Positions 9,941 to 24,470 of a stretch of DNA of 64,000 bases are shown piece after piece. Both the position numbers and the translations under genes were made by a program. Under the pieces are notes generated by a model. That model was not told the DNA's origin and made no database searches. It was given only the letters and a program-made list of their open reading frames with translations. Positions within the stretch are counted from its first letter, which is position 1, and every line of letters starts with the position of its first letter. The stretch is from Hofstenia miamia (Eukaryota > Xenacoelomorpha > Acoela > Hofsteniidae), in NCBI GenBank assembly GCA_900660155.1, contig CABFPE010000228.1, forward strand, positions 440,000 to 503,999, given 5' to 3'.

Positions 9941-12900
9941 TTTTAAAAAAGCTTTCAAAAATATTTTTGATGTATATTTTTTCGGAAATTGACGCATGAA
10001 ATAACACATTTTTTGTACAATAATTTTAGAAAATCTAGCAGAACTTATATTATCTGAAACGTTGTTTGTGTTATTGTTGATTGAATTGGCAATGTTGTGA
10101 AGTGAACGATTTGAATTTAGGACTGTAAACAAAGGAACCAACCAGTGGTAGAGCCTGGAAAAGCCCACCTTGGGAAATTAGTTTTATCGGATTAGGTTGC
10201 GTGTTACTCTTAGACATGAGTATGATAGTTTGCTTGCAAGAACACTAACAGATTTAAGCAACAATTTAACAAATCATACATTTAAAACTTATAATTATTT
10301 TTGTTGGCTTTTCATTGATCTTGTATTGTTTTTATTGATACTTTTATATTAAAAATGTTTGTCAATATTACACTAGCAAGCTTTCATTGATTAATCTGTT
10401 CATAAATCTGTGTAAGGTGGGTCGAGTAGGGTCACAGGTGATTGGATAAACGGGTAGGTCGGGCTGTAGGCCAAAAATTTTGCGCGTTAAACTGCATTTC
10501 AAAAGTCGAGCTACTTTGAAATCCAAATCTTTTGAGCATTTCTCAGACAGTTATATGACTTTAATGTAACTAAAAATTGACAATCATTGGAAAACTAGAG
10601 AAAATTCCTGCTTAAATCGTAGCTCGCCGTTACCAATAGTGTATAATAAAAAAATCAGCCTACAATAATAAAGTGGTTCATGAATAATCATATTGAAGTG
10701 AAAAAATTAAACACGACTGCAACTGTTGTTTCCAGTTGATTTTTGGATTTTTAGCGACCAGATCTTTTGGAACGCTCTATATGATTATAATGCAAAATCG
10801 CATTATTACACTGCGTAAACAAGAGAAAATTATTTTCTCCTCCATTAATATAAATTACTTTTTTTGGTAGGATCTAACATCTAAAACGTATATTTAAGGT
10901 CAACATTTCAAAAGAATTCTGAAGGCTCAGGAACTTGAACCAGATATTTCATGTTTATCAATGTGTAGCGCCAAAATATTTCATTCATTCGTAAATAGCA
11001 TGGTTTATTTGAGATGTTAGGTTCTGCTTGCAAATTGTTTTAGTCAGTGAATTGAGGTGGTTTATTGAGCCAAAAATCTGGCGAATTCCACATTTTTCAG
11101 GTAATGATTGTTTTTTTTGCCTTTCAAGACCAAAATCTGGTAGGTTGCCTCATAAGCAAAAGTAATATCATGTGAATAAAGTTGTGGGCCTACCACTGCA
11201 GAAGTTTACCTCAACTTGAAATGAAAACTACGCCCAACTCTAAAAAACTGCTATCACTATACGTTCAGTTGCAAGTAGACACACGACTTCTTTTTATCAT
11301 ATTCTCATATCATTAACAAAAGATTGTATTATAATTTCACAATTTGAATTATGATTGAAAATATCTTATGATTTTTGAGAAAATATATATCAGCCTTCAC
11401 ACAAAAACCTAAAATTAAAATTCAATTAATGATTCAAAAATAATTCCACTGGGCTAATTCATGTAAAAAATTCTTAATAATTCTCCTTATTAAATTTTTT
11501 GAAAACAGCTTTTTAGAAAAAAATAATAGAGAATGTCCTCTCCTAAAAATCGGCCTTATGAGAAGGAATTAAGTTAAACATACCTGTCCTCGCAATTAAA
11601 GGAAATAGTGTGAACTCGAAATTTCTTTCCGCCTTCATTCGCTCGTTCAGACGCAACGCGTGCGATTTCACGCAGCACTAAGGAACATGAAGTGTCTGGT
11701 TTCCCATCGGTGACTAGATAGACGGCATCTGCGTCGGTGTGGTTGTTAAGAGCAAATAATAACGCATCAAGTGTGCAAGTAGAACCACCCGCCTGCAGTC
11801 GAGACAACCAATGAACAGCAGCGTGGCAGCATTCGTCTGAGGGCTCCACCAGCCCAGGGCTTTGAGAAAATGCATTCAGGCCATTGGAATATGCAATTAG
11901 GTTAAAACTAAATTCAAATTAACATATTAACATAACTTTACTAAAAACTTTAATATTGCGATTTAAAGTTATTTCTCTACACTAATGCATAGTTTTATAA
12001 AATCAATATCAAATTCTGAAATCCTAAGGACCCCTTTGGTTTGGTCCACATTACCAAACTATTTTTTCCAAGCCTCTTAGGAAATTTAGAAATCCTGTTA
12101 TTTGGATACATCAATGGGTAGGAGTGCTTCCTTGCAAACTATTTTTTCCAAGCCTCTTAGGAAATTTAGAAATCCTGTTATTTGGATACATCAATGGGTA
12201 GGAGTGCTTCCTTGTTATGATGAAAATTAGTCATGCCTTTGAAGTACATGAAAATATCCACAACTTTTTTATGGAAAATATGACTTTTGAAAAAAACCTT
12301 GAATTTTTTCCCATACCTAATGCTCACGTAATAAGGTGGTCCAAGCCTATGGCAACAGCAACTCGTCTGAACAAATTTGTTTCCTGTATTAGTTCACCTA
12401 AGTCTTGTCCAGGCGGACCGTCGTCACACCGTATATACATATATAGAATTAAGGGCTTAATTAAGAATGCATTTATCATACCGAACACTATTCCTTTGAA
12501 GTTGATCCCATATTAATCTTATTAGATGGCGTTTTAAATCAGCCATATGCGCTTCCATTGATCCAGAAATATCCAATAAGAACACGACACGTTTTTCTAT
12601 AACTGTTCCAAACACTAAATGGCTACCTAAAAACAATTCTTAGGTACAAAAAATAGGGCTTTGGTGTATGAATGCACTAAGACAACAAAGAAAATCATTC
12701 ATTATATAACAACCAAATTTCAAATTTTCTGATGGATATGAATTTTCAAAAAGTATAGAATACACTAATTAAAATTGTCGATCAAATTGCAAATAATTGA
12801 CATTGATCATAATTAAAATTTAAAAGAATGTATAGCCCTCTAGCGATCACGATGGAAACTTAATAAGCTTAAGGTTTAAATAAGAGAGATAGAGATATTA

Positions 12901-15403
12901 AAAGAATATACGGTTACCATTTAACAACCACGTAAGACGCTTAATGTATCGCTTAAGTGCTCGCTCCAGTTCAGCACGATACTCCCATAGTTCGTTTAAA
13001 GTCAACTGTAAATGTCTTACAGTACCCTAGAGGATAAGTGAAAATAACAGAATAAATACATTAAACACTTACACCCATTTCAATGCTCGGAAATATTTTA
13101 CAGTAGACGGCTTCCACTGGTTGGGTAAGGGTTGACACGCGTTGTTTATCATGCTTACAATCAGGACCATTAACCAAACTATAGAGATCCAACTTTAGCT
13201 TCGCTAATCCGTACTTCTTCATCCACTAAGCAAAGCATACAAAAATGTCAATGATTATGTACTTGATATCTTAGGCAAGCTAAAATCATTTCAAATTCCC
13301 AGAAAACAACAAACCCAAACGCGAAAGAATTCATAAATAAAACTTACCCATAAACTTCCCAGGGTCCTATAAAAAGGACCACATTTTCAAGCAGTTTTCC
13401 CCAAAATCCATAAAAAATTTAGGAATATTGACAAATTTATTCGTGAATGTTCCCCTGTTTAGTCCTGAACATTTGTGTTCAAAAATATTCAGGTGACATA
13501 GGAACTTGAAGATATCAAAAAAATTTTCTGTGAGAATATCCATTTTTGCAAAAAAAATTAAACTCTCCTTCTCGCTGTACCTAAGGCTAAAGCCAAAATA
13601 GTATGCAAGGTTAGAGGAGACACTCCTCCATCTTATGGTATCTTCAAACGTGGAGCAAAACCTGGACCCATAAGAGGTTGGTAACAGGGAGAGAATTTTT
13701 TTAAACGCAAATGAAATACTTGGAGGGACTCCAAAGATTTGTGACTAAATAAAATTATCTGAAGTCATTTTGAACCAGGACTAGAAATAAATATGCTAAG
13801 ATACTTACATCTTTGGTAGTCAAAAGTTCTTCGATATCAGGAATTATGACTTTTTTTATTTGCTTCCTTATTTTTGGCTTCTTATCCAAAATACTTTCAT
13901 AACTTTTGTAAACCTAAAACAGTGAAGCATTGAAGGACAAAAATATGAATATTTTAATTAATAAATACAGAACGATATTGTAACTTGCAATTCAAATTAA
14001 ATGATATGTAGAAATCATTTATTATGCTTCAAAAATTTATGAACAGTTGCTCAATATGTTGAAAAATTTAATGGAGTTAGAAAAACTATGCATGTAGGTT
14101 TTTAATAAATTAAACATCTCAAAACAGCTAATAAAATTATATAATTGGTTTCTGCTAATATTGAATTACATTTATATCTCAGCCTCAGTCTGTCTGCAAA
14201 ATATAAAGTAAAGAATGTATTGTCTCTATTCAGTTTAATATTAAATTTTTCTAACGGATAAACTTCTTTGGAATTCAAAAGCAATTATATAAAAAATAAT
14301 CTTTGTCATTTGCTGCACTTTAGAATTGCTAAACTGTGGAATTAATTGAGTATCAAATGAAGAATTTAAAAAAACATGCAACATATGCATTATAAAAAAG
14401 TAAATGAATTATTAATTAATTCTCATAGAAACTTCAAATACATTACACGGTGGAATTATTTTTTAACGACCAAATTTGGAAGGTCCCTGAAAGAATTTTG
14501 GCATTGTGGACTTAAATTTTATTAATATTTAGTGTACAGGCACAACATTAGGCGTTCTGACATAATCCAATTGTATCTTGTTTGGGCTTTACAACGATCA
14601 ACGAAATCAAAATTAGATCCCAGGGAAGTTTATAACGAACATTTTTATAACGATCATGTCCGCTTTCATGGTCGTCAAAAAGTAACTTTACTGAATTCTT
14701 CGCATATAATTTGTAGAGTTTTGATATATTTAGCAATAAAATTACTAGGGATGCGCCGGAATCCGGTAAAATCGGCATTTTCACAACCGGATCCGGATAT
14801 CCGGTAAAATTTAACTTGGTTACCGGATTTTACCTGATAACATATTCTGAGATAAAACTTGATTTAAAAATGGAATTTTCGAGGAAAAAGCTATATTTTT
14901 CCATGATCTCTATGTTAAGAAAGCCCTTAACTTTTGACAGAAATCTTAACCACAATAATATATGGAAAATTTTAAGCTGTTTGAATAATTTAGTGAAGCA
15001 ATTGCTTTAAAAAATTAACCTATTATTATGTAAGAGTTTTTGTATTTGTTTTATATCTTGTTCTCAGTACTAGAAAAACGTTTTATGTTGCTTAAATGGA
15101 TCATTTTAAAAATGAATTGTAATATTTTATCATAAAAATAAGGTCATATTTTGTGTTTTTAAAGTAATAATTCTAGTTGCCCTAGTAATAAACAATATAT
15201 TATCCGGTATCCGGGAGTCGAATTATCCGGAATTATCTGGTATCCGGAATATTCAACTCACTATCCGGATCCTATCCCTAAAAATTACTTTGACTAAAAA
15301 TGATAAGTGTAACATACCTGCCCTATTTTCTTTCCATTTTCTAAAAGAAAGCTTTCCTGTGTAGCACGCAGTGATTTCTTACCCTCGGTTAGACTGCAAT
15401 CAC
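8480..15403 (-). CDS. VWA3-like gene, exons 14-21: third module with intact metal site
   Basis: Exons 14-17 give a basic helical stretch, the third 'W...GL' motif (WMKKYGLAKLKLDLYSLV) and the coiled linker 'ELERALKRYIKRLTWLLN'. Exon 18 (12482-12626) enters VWA copy 3: 'FGTVIEKRVVFLLDISGSM', a complete DxSxS. Exon 19 (11584-11907) adds 'LQAGGSTCTLDALLFAL' with the conserved Thr and 'AVYLVTDGKPDTS' with the conserved Asp, so this copy should bind a divalent metal. Exon 20 (9658-9784) closes the fold with 'LAAETRGRFHTFQESDD'. Exon 21 (8480-8633) is a helical tail (LGAEISLCVQYLIQSQAF) and leaves a single base for the next exon. Confidence 0.85.
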
Positions 15404-18400
15404 CTTAGTTGAAAAAATTATGTAAACAGGTAATTTAAAAAAGCTTTACTTGAAAGTCGAGGAATGATGTTTTTCTGCTGTCCATTGACATTTGAAGCGG
15501 GTTTCCACGGTCCTTTTCCACTTATTGGTGGCTTCTCAGTGGAAGCCAATCTCCTCGCGATGCTGGACTTTGTTTCTTTTGGCGTTATTGCACGCTGGAT
15601 TGGCTTAGGTTCTTTTGCTGGCAGTGCTTTAACATCAGTGCAAATCTCATTCTAAAATGTAACAAATATTTTTCAACTTTTGATACATTACAAAATGACT
15701 ATAAACTTCAAACCGACTTAAAAAATTCAACGCCTTTTTCTTAGAAATAGCATGTAAATAAATCATTTAAAATAATTTTAAAATCTCCATAAAAAATTGT
15801 GAAAGCTCTTGATCAGAAAGCAATGTCATGGTAATAAACTACTATAAAAAATAAAAACCAATTTACCACTTCTTCTTCATGAGGGTACTTCTTTTTTAAA
15901 GCCTCCACTAACATGTTACATTTCTGAGAAAACTTAACGGTTTTATCCATTTCATGCATCACTAATTTGACGTCATCACTTTCAATGATTCCCGTCTCTC
16001 TGAACCAGTGAAACCGACCACCAGAAGCATGCGATAAATCACGCAGATAGTCAGCAGTGTCTTTGATATTGGCGTAACGACCAGGGAAACCATCTGATCT
16101 GTCGTCGTCAACGTTGTACAGAATGCAATGTACATTCAATGAACGTGACTGACTGATTTCTGTGACGTATTCGCAAGCAACATCCTAAAGAGGATTTCAA
16201 AATATAGGGTTGTCGCATAAGTCTTTTCCGAAAAATTAAGTCAATAAATAGTTAATATATTTATCTGATTAGTTTTGTTTGCATCACTAAGCTGATGTGG
16301 CACCCATATATTGAGCAAGTATTCTTTTCCCATATCTCGTAAGTGTCTACAAATAGTGCTGTGATGTACGTCTAACACTTCTGCTATTTCTCGGGATGAC
16401 GCATGCTTGTCTTTTCTAATGAATTCTTCAATTTCCTCATTTAAGAGATCATTTGACGGGCGGCCAGAACGTTCAGCATCTTGCAGCTTCTCATTTCCAC
16501 TCTCAAATTTCGTGATCCAATTTCTGCATGTTCTTGATGTCACAACATTAGAGCCTAGAGTTTCACACATCTCTGCTGCCATCTTTTCAGAATTTAATCC
16601 TCTCTTCCAGTTGTAAAACATAATTGCATGTACGTTTTCTTGGCTTAAGTTCATTGTTGAGTAAATCGATTTTATTAATCAATACTATGCAATTCTAAGT
16701 CGAGTGACTATACCATTATTTTGTCAAAAGAGCTTCAGAGAAAAACTCATAAAACTATTGTTTCATCAAAAAATATTTTCGGAAAAGACTTATGCGACAA
16801 GCCTATATTATTAAAATTCAAAGCAAGATTAAACCTTGAATTGATCGGGAACACCAGAGGTGAAAATGTAAATGCCTTCAACAGATTGTCCCCCATCATC
16901 ATCCATCTGATTTTCAACGGCTGTGCGCAAGGCTGAAAGAACATTGCGACTTCCATAGGTATCAAGACCCAATATCCACCTAAGAAAAAAACAAACATAG
17001 TCTGTTTGGTAACTAATGACGAAATGTCAACTAGTTATTATTGTTACATGGATAATGTAACATATACATATTCGATTACAAAAATTCTACATAGAGTCTT
17101 TATAGAGCTGGAAAAAGCATGTCTAATAATTAACTATTCTCAATATAATAAAATTTACAAATGCCTTGATCCTATTTCATTCGGATTTGAGGAAATACAC
17201 TAAAGTGGAAAACAATTTGCTCTTAGTAATCTAAAAGCATGATCTGAAAGCTAATTAAGATCATCAGCAAAAATTCATATTATGTCGGCGTGATTTTGAA
17301 CTTAAGTTTTCTTGTTTTAAATGCAGCTACAAATTTTAGAAAGCATAAATTCAAAATCTAAAAACTAATAAATTTGGAAATTTCCATCTCTAAAAAAGCT
17401 AAGCACGAAGTGATTTGTAGAAAAATTCAAATTGTCTTAGTAAATTATGCGTTCTTTCATTTTGAAGTGATTCAATCAAATGACCACTTTCAATTAAAAA
17501 CATCTAAGATAGTCTATTTTGTTACTCTAACCTTGTGGAATTTTAAAAGACTTATCTGAAACTAGAAAATGAGGCAAAAACAAATCTAGCAAAGCAGAAA
17601 GTTATCAAAAAATTATTTCTGATGTATACAGTGCTTAGATGTCTGTTCGACCTGCGACTCTCGAGATGCAAAAATTACAGAAATGAGTGTAAAACTATTA
17701 ATCTCCATCAAGTAGTTGTTTAGCAGTGCAATATTTAAAATTCACTTGCTTAGTAAATATACATAAAAAATTATTCATATTACAAGAGAAACAACTGCCT
17801 AAGTGTGCGGGGCTAACCTCATAGGTGTGTGTAACACGTGCACCCATCTAAAATAGAATCCATGCCTGTATACAAAAACATCATGTTCACATGTGTATAT
17901 GCATCTTTATTAGTCAATCAATCTTTAAAAGACACCTATGTTCAACATAGAGGATAATGCATAGTTTTCACAAGTAAACTGGTTTATAATGCAAAAGTTA
18001 ATACATTATCATGTAATACATTTCTCATGTAGACGTCATAAGCTCATGACGAAAAAACGGCGAAAAAAATATGTATATTGTTTTTCTTAAGTGCTGTTAT
18101 AGATTCACTCAAAAAGGAAAACTGTTCGGGTACATTACACCTCTGGTGCAAGGAAGTTCGAATTTTTTAAAGTCAGAAACTAGAAATAAAACTACCGCCA
18201 AGCACTTTGAAGATTTTTCTCTGTAGGTGGCACCATTTTCGGCTTCCAGCATTCAACTATACTGCCATAGCGAATAATATTGAAGGCCAGCTTATTGGAC
18301 ATCTGTTCTTGAAGCATTTGCCTGAAGGAGTGTTGAACATGGATAATGTAATTCCCGTTCATTTCGGATGCGTCGATTAGAAAAATTACTCTAAACGATA

Positions 18401-21400
18401 AAACTTAAAAAATTTAACAATATATTTAATAAATTATATATAAATAAATAACTTATTTACTTTACTATAATAGCTTTTATAAACATTTCCTCTACATTGT
18501 CTAGTTTGTACATATTTACAAAATTGCAAACCTTACAATAAGCAAATTCTATGTACAGTATTTACAAAATTAAGCAATATATACAACATAGACAAGGAAG
18601 AAAAAATAAAAGCTACACAGAACAGCAAATAAAAAACAATTAAAAAACAAAATAAAATAAAAAAGACATATAGATTAAAAATAATTTGCAGCTAGTAATT
18701 TAACACAGTTGAAAGCAATATACTGCATAGCATAAACTAAAATTCACGGTATGCAACTATTACTGAAAGTTGAAAATATGAAGGTATAATAAGACAGAGC
18801 TTGAAACAGACGTCAAGCAAGTAGATGTGTGCACAATCTCGTCCCATAGGATACAATCATATGAATGGTAAACATACCTGTTTTCAACAACTGTTCCAAA
18901 CATTTGTCTGCTGGCAGACGACAACCAATCAATACGTTTTTCAAACAAATCAACGGTTCCTGCCAAACGTTTCTAAAGCAATGTGATTAATCTAATATAG
19001 AACAAATGAAATGCAAATTATACCTGGTAGTCGTATAGCAGAGCGGGATCTACATGGATGTTCTTCACGGTTTTGTCGTGCCACTCGAACTGCACCATAT
19101 GTTTGTGATAGTTTGTTGACCGCACACGTTTGTTCAAAACCGGCACATAGTCTTCTACGAAATCAAAGGCGTTTGGAGCGAGTACTTGATAAAGATTCAA
19201 CTTTTTCGCTAAATCAACATTATCTTTTATTCAGAGTATGCAATGGATACAATGGAGCAAGAATTTGACTGCGAAAAGTAAGTTAGAAAAAATTGTTTCA
19301 ACGTTTTACAAAACATCATGCAGGACTTTGAATTCAATTTTTTAATCAATTGTTAATGCCTTCCATCTATTTAAATGATATTTAAACTGTTTAAATTCAA
19401 TTTAACTATGAAATTTCAATTAAACGTTAGCTTACACCAATTTCAATAAATAAACTGCATTCAAACTATGACTTTTTCAAAAAGTAGGTATATTCAAATC
19501 AATTAATACATCGTCTGCTTAGGTTTTAACACAAATTTATTTCATATAGTATCCATTGAAATCATGTTTCTCTAGACAAGATTGAAGGCCTTAGCCAATG
19601 CCCTGCAGCAGTTAGCTGAAGAAGGCAACATTCTGAGCAAGCATCGTGCAACTATTATGAGCGGAAGTTGAGTAATTTCAGCAAATATTTGAAAAGCAAT
19701 TTTTCTAGAAAATTCTCCAGTTGAGACCAGTTTTCTATACGACATTGCAGACCAGCATTGTTTGAATTACTACATATTCCCAGACAATAGCATCTGATTT
19801 ATTCAGATTTACATAACTTACAATAAAATTCTGCTTTTTTTCCAAATTGTTCATTATATAGAATTTAAAATAAAAGCAATCCGTGAAGTGTCAATATGCT
19901 ATTTATTGCTTGTTTGCTACATTGTAAATGCCCTCAACCTGCTGTTTAAATAAAGTCTATCAAACAAATGAAGTTTAAACGAAATCGTCTAATTGACTGC
20001 TGCATTTAACAAACGGCTGATTTAAATGACGTTTAAAACGGTTTAAAACGATTCATTTAAATGGTCACAAAACAGCCTATCATAGTTATCTAAATTAATT
20101 TAATTATAAGAAAAATAAAAAAACCTTTTAGGCCATTCTTAGATAGCCAATCAGCTGAAGTCTTCGGAGAAAACTTCACCTGTTGAATCTCTAGAGCCGC
20201 TGTATGATTTGGAGGTCTTGGCAAGAATCTCGTAGCGGGAAGTTTCTTAATTTCGGAGTTTATCTAAAATAATTAGAAATAAATAAAATGAAAAAAAATT
20301 GCAACCTCAGAAACAACACTAATTAATGCTTCTCCAATCATCCCCTGGCGCATTTCTTTGATCTTCTCAAGAATCTCTCTGGCAGAAGCAATCTCTTCCA
20401 GAAGTCGCTTCAAATCAGTTCCAGCGTACGCTTGTTTCTAGAAATATTGAAACTTAATCTTACATATGCGATTAAATACAAAAAACATTAAAATTATAAT
20501 TGAAGGAACTTTCTTTTCTTCTATACCCATGCAAATTAATGTGAAACTAAAAAATTTTTGGTTTTTAATTTAATTTAGAATTTTTTAATTATTCAATATC
20601 TTTATTTCATGTTTGTAGAAGTACAACAAATACATATTTACAAAAATATACATAAAAATGATGTACAAATTTACAAACTAAAGACACGTAAAATAAATCT
20701 AAAAATCAAACTATTTACAAATTAAAAAAGCATAAAAAAGAGAAATAAACCTAAATTTTTCGCTATGCAATTCTTGAATGCCCGTATTAATGTTGATTTG
20801 CTAACAGGTTTTCCCTTAAAAATTTCTTAAATGTTTTTATATTATGTTCTCTTAGTTTAGTGAATTGGTATCCTGTAGATCAAATAAAATTGAAACCGAT
20901 TAATAAATAATAATAATATCGAATATAAAATAGGTACTCTTAAATTTATAGAATTAGTAAGATATTGTATACATGTAAAGAGAGAAAAACGATTAAATAT
21001 TGAAAGTTACCATGTCTTCACTATTGTAACAATGAAATCTCCCATTTGAGATTTCACAATACTGATGCATCGCGCTAACAGCTAGCGGACTTGTACAATT
21101 GTAGGAGACCACTTGAAGCGGTAACTGGCGACCAAGTAATTTCTGCTCAATAAATGAGCAAACAACTTCTGTTTTCTGATCTGCACTAAAAGAACACCTT
21201 TGAACGTTAATGTTGAGAAGATAATTCATTAATAATCATAAGTCGATAATTCTTAAAGTGAAACTCATAACGGTCCACATAAAATGAGCGGAACAGATAT
21301 ATAATGCTCATACATGTATTTTAAAAATAAAGAAAGAATATATATATATATATATATATATATCTATATATATATATATATATATATTATGGGTATGACA

Positions 21401-24400
21401 ATTTTATGATGCTATAGCTCTATATCATATTTTGTGGAGTTAATACAAATCAAGAAAACCCACAAAATTTTCTGTTTGGTTAGGAAAAGTTCACCGTCCA
21501 TACAAGAAAACTAAATTATTTATTTAAAAATTGACAAATTTATGCTTCATTGACAAATGAATAAAATGCATTTATATTTCAATCTGCATTTGTTAAAAGA
21601 AATTTAATGTTTAGTTTTACAATGGATTAACTCATTGGAAGTAACTCCTCCATCACTTTAATTGCACGCTCTGCACAGATATTTGAATGCTGTGTTGCAT
21701 AGGCGTTGGCTCTGTTGTGCAAAACTTCTTCAATTACTTCAAAAATCTTTGGATGCTATTTATAAGCTTCTGACAGGTTGTCAAAATCAGCAGGATTGAA
21801 GCTCTGAGCTGAGAACCAGATGTCAGTCCATGAACCAGTTATGAAATCACATGCCAAATCAGCTGTCTGACCATATTCTGGTATCAGAATAAAATCAAGC
21901 AAAGTATAAATTGTCCTTGAGTTTCATCATTAGGTACTGAGAGCTGGAAATGACAAAAAATTCAACTTTGGAAAGCTTCCTGAAGTTTTGAAAATCCTAT
22001 AGCATGATATTTATATATTAAGTGATCAAGAAAAGCCATGTGATCTCGCCATCGATCTTGTTCTGTTTTCTTTAGGGATTTTCCAGTATTGTCAAATGAT
22101 GTCCTCAGTTATTCACACTCTTGCGATATTTTGAAATGAATGCGTAACTGATGTTTAGTGATGTTGTTGATCCACAAAAATGATCATTCAGGACGTGCTT
22201 CAATATTGTGTCTAAATTATGGTGCTGGAATACAATGAATACAGGCTTTTCCAATCCCATATCTTCAAAGTGTTTCTTTATCAGTGTGATTGCACCAAGA
22301 CTTTTGCCGCAGTTGTGTCAAATACAATCATTTTTATTGAAGACCAGAGTGTATATTTGTCAAGAACAGCTGTTGTTCCTTCAAATATTGTTTCTTCTTT
22401 ACCATTTTTCGGTTCGAGAACTGCAAGTTTGACTTCCATTTTTTCATTCTTCAGAACTACTACCTGATATTCCTTCTTTTGTATGGTCTTGCCATAGTGC
22501 AAATACAAAAGTTCATTTTCCATGTTTTCCAAAAAATTATTTTCCATTTCTTGCCCTTTTTTTCATTACAGCTTTGTAGACACCACTTTGAGTAGGAGTA
22601 GATAAAAGAACACAACATTCTGATAAGGTTTTACAGACTTTGTAAGCTTTTCTTGTACTCAGCTTTGCTGTAGTTACTAATCGTGCAGCAGAATCAGTCT
22701 TTGGTCTCTTAGAAGTTGTTGCTTTTTCAAAATATTCAGTACTACTGGAATACTGCTCTTCCTTGGCAGAACCTTCACTTTCCGAAGTCACGTCACAACT
22801 GTCTTCAATATACTCTTCTGTCAGTGAAGCTTTTCCCTTCAGTAAATTCAGTTTTTTAGGATGATTATCTTTTGCATCTTCTTTTGTTGTGCAGCATCCC
22901 ACTTTTCCTTTTGTAGAAACTTGAATTTCATAAAACTCTTTGTCTTCATTGCACAACCACACTCCTTTCTCATCAGTGAGATTGAACAACATCGTACTAA
23001 AGTCATAGCCTCCAGGTCTTCGGTTATGTCGTTTGTATTTTTATATTACATTCTCAATCTTCCTTTCAACTGTTGAATTACCTTGTTGAATTGGCAAATT
23101 GAGCTTCGCCCACTTCACTTGCTATCACCACAATTCTCTCTTTTTGCGGTTCACATGTAAGGTCAGAGTTTTGTATCTATCCAAGATAAGCTGTTTCATT
23201 GGAATTTGTTTTATTTTATGAAAACTATACAGCTCCATGATTTCTTGAAGACTTAACTTTCTGGAACTGCACCAAACTTTAAGACCAAATGTTCTTGTTT
23301 TTCTCTGAAAGAGGCGAATTGTTCGGCATCTCAACAGTCAAGCTTTTACACGATCAAATAATTAGGCTATAATATAAAATAACATAGATCTTTTAAATTT
23401 ATAAATATAGAAAGAGTTAAAACTAGTTAATTTCATAAGTAACAAATTATGCTTCGTCAGCCACCAATTCTTAAATAGCTTTAAAAAAAAGTGATTGCTT
23501 TTGTTTTCGAATTTTCTCAATATCAACAGTTTTCTGAATGGAGAGTGACTTTTTTTAAAAATTAAGGTTCTATGTTAACAATTTTTTCGAAGAATTGATA
23601 AATGTCCACTCATGGCAACATGGGGAATAAATAAATATATAATAATAATAATTATATATACATATATATAAATTTATACTACTCGCTATCCCATCTTCAG
23701 TTGGATTTCTGGCTCTCTTCGACGTCTTTTGTTAGCGATCTTGGACTGATAATTTCTCAAACTTTTAGTTGGAGTTTACATATCTCTCAAAAGATTAAGT
23801 CCTACAATGCCATATTTACTCATTTCAAAAGAAACATTCCTTTTTGTGCACTAGTCAGAGATAAAGTAATTTTATATAAATCGTTAGTCTTATCAACTGT
23901 GACGTCTGCTTCCTGTACTTGGACTGCAAAACTTATCTGATATAAAACGTCTTGAATCGTTACAAAGACGATGCACCAAATGGATGGTCAAAGGTGACAC
24001 TTATAAAGATCGACTCACTAAACTGTCTCTCCTGCCTGCTTCACTTTATTTAGAATACTTAGACCTCTGTTTTCTAAGTAAGCTGCTTTATAGTTGTTAT
24101 GATATGGATGTTTCGCATTACGTTTCATATTACTCTCCACGTATACCAAATCTTCGCTCCAGTGGTCTCTTACTGTTCACATCATTTACTAGTAAAAAGA
24201 CTAAATCGCATCAAAATTTCTTTCAACGTATTGTGCCTTTAGCCAATTTCGTTCATATACAAACGCAAATAAATCTTTTTGGTCCCCTTTCATTGTTAAG
24301 AAGGAGCTACAATATCGACTACTCGTGTTCTTATCATGCCGGTGTACTAAATGCCGCATGTCTAAGTCTGTTTGCTTTTATTAATTTGTAATAATGTTAG

Positions 24401-24431
24401 TCTGTAAGTTAGTGCAATAAAGTCATTTTAC

Positions 24432-24470
<39 letters not shown>

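Noticed and set aside
9822-10007. Minus-strand frame across the (TA)n gap
   Set aside because: It is made of IY dipeptides and unknown bases.
12217-12516. 99-codon plus-strand frame
   Set aside because: It overlaps both the VWA exon 12482-12626 and a better minus-strand relic, with no domain.
19011-19268. 85-codon plus-strand frame
   Set aside because: It is the reverse of the VWA exon at 19024-19208, whose minus-strand frame is supported by splice sites and phase.
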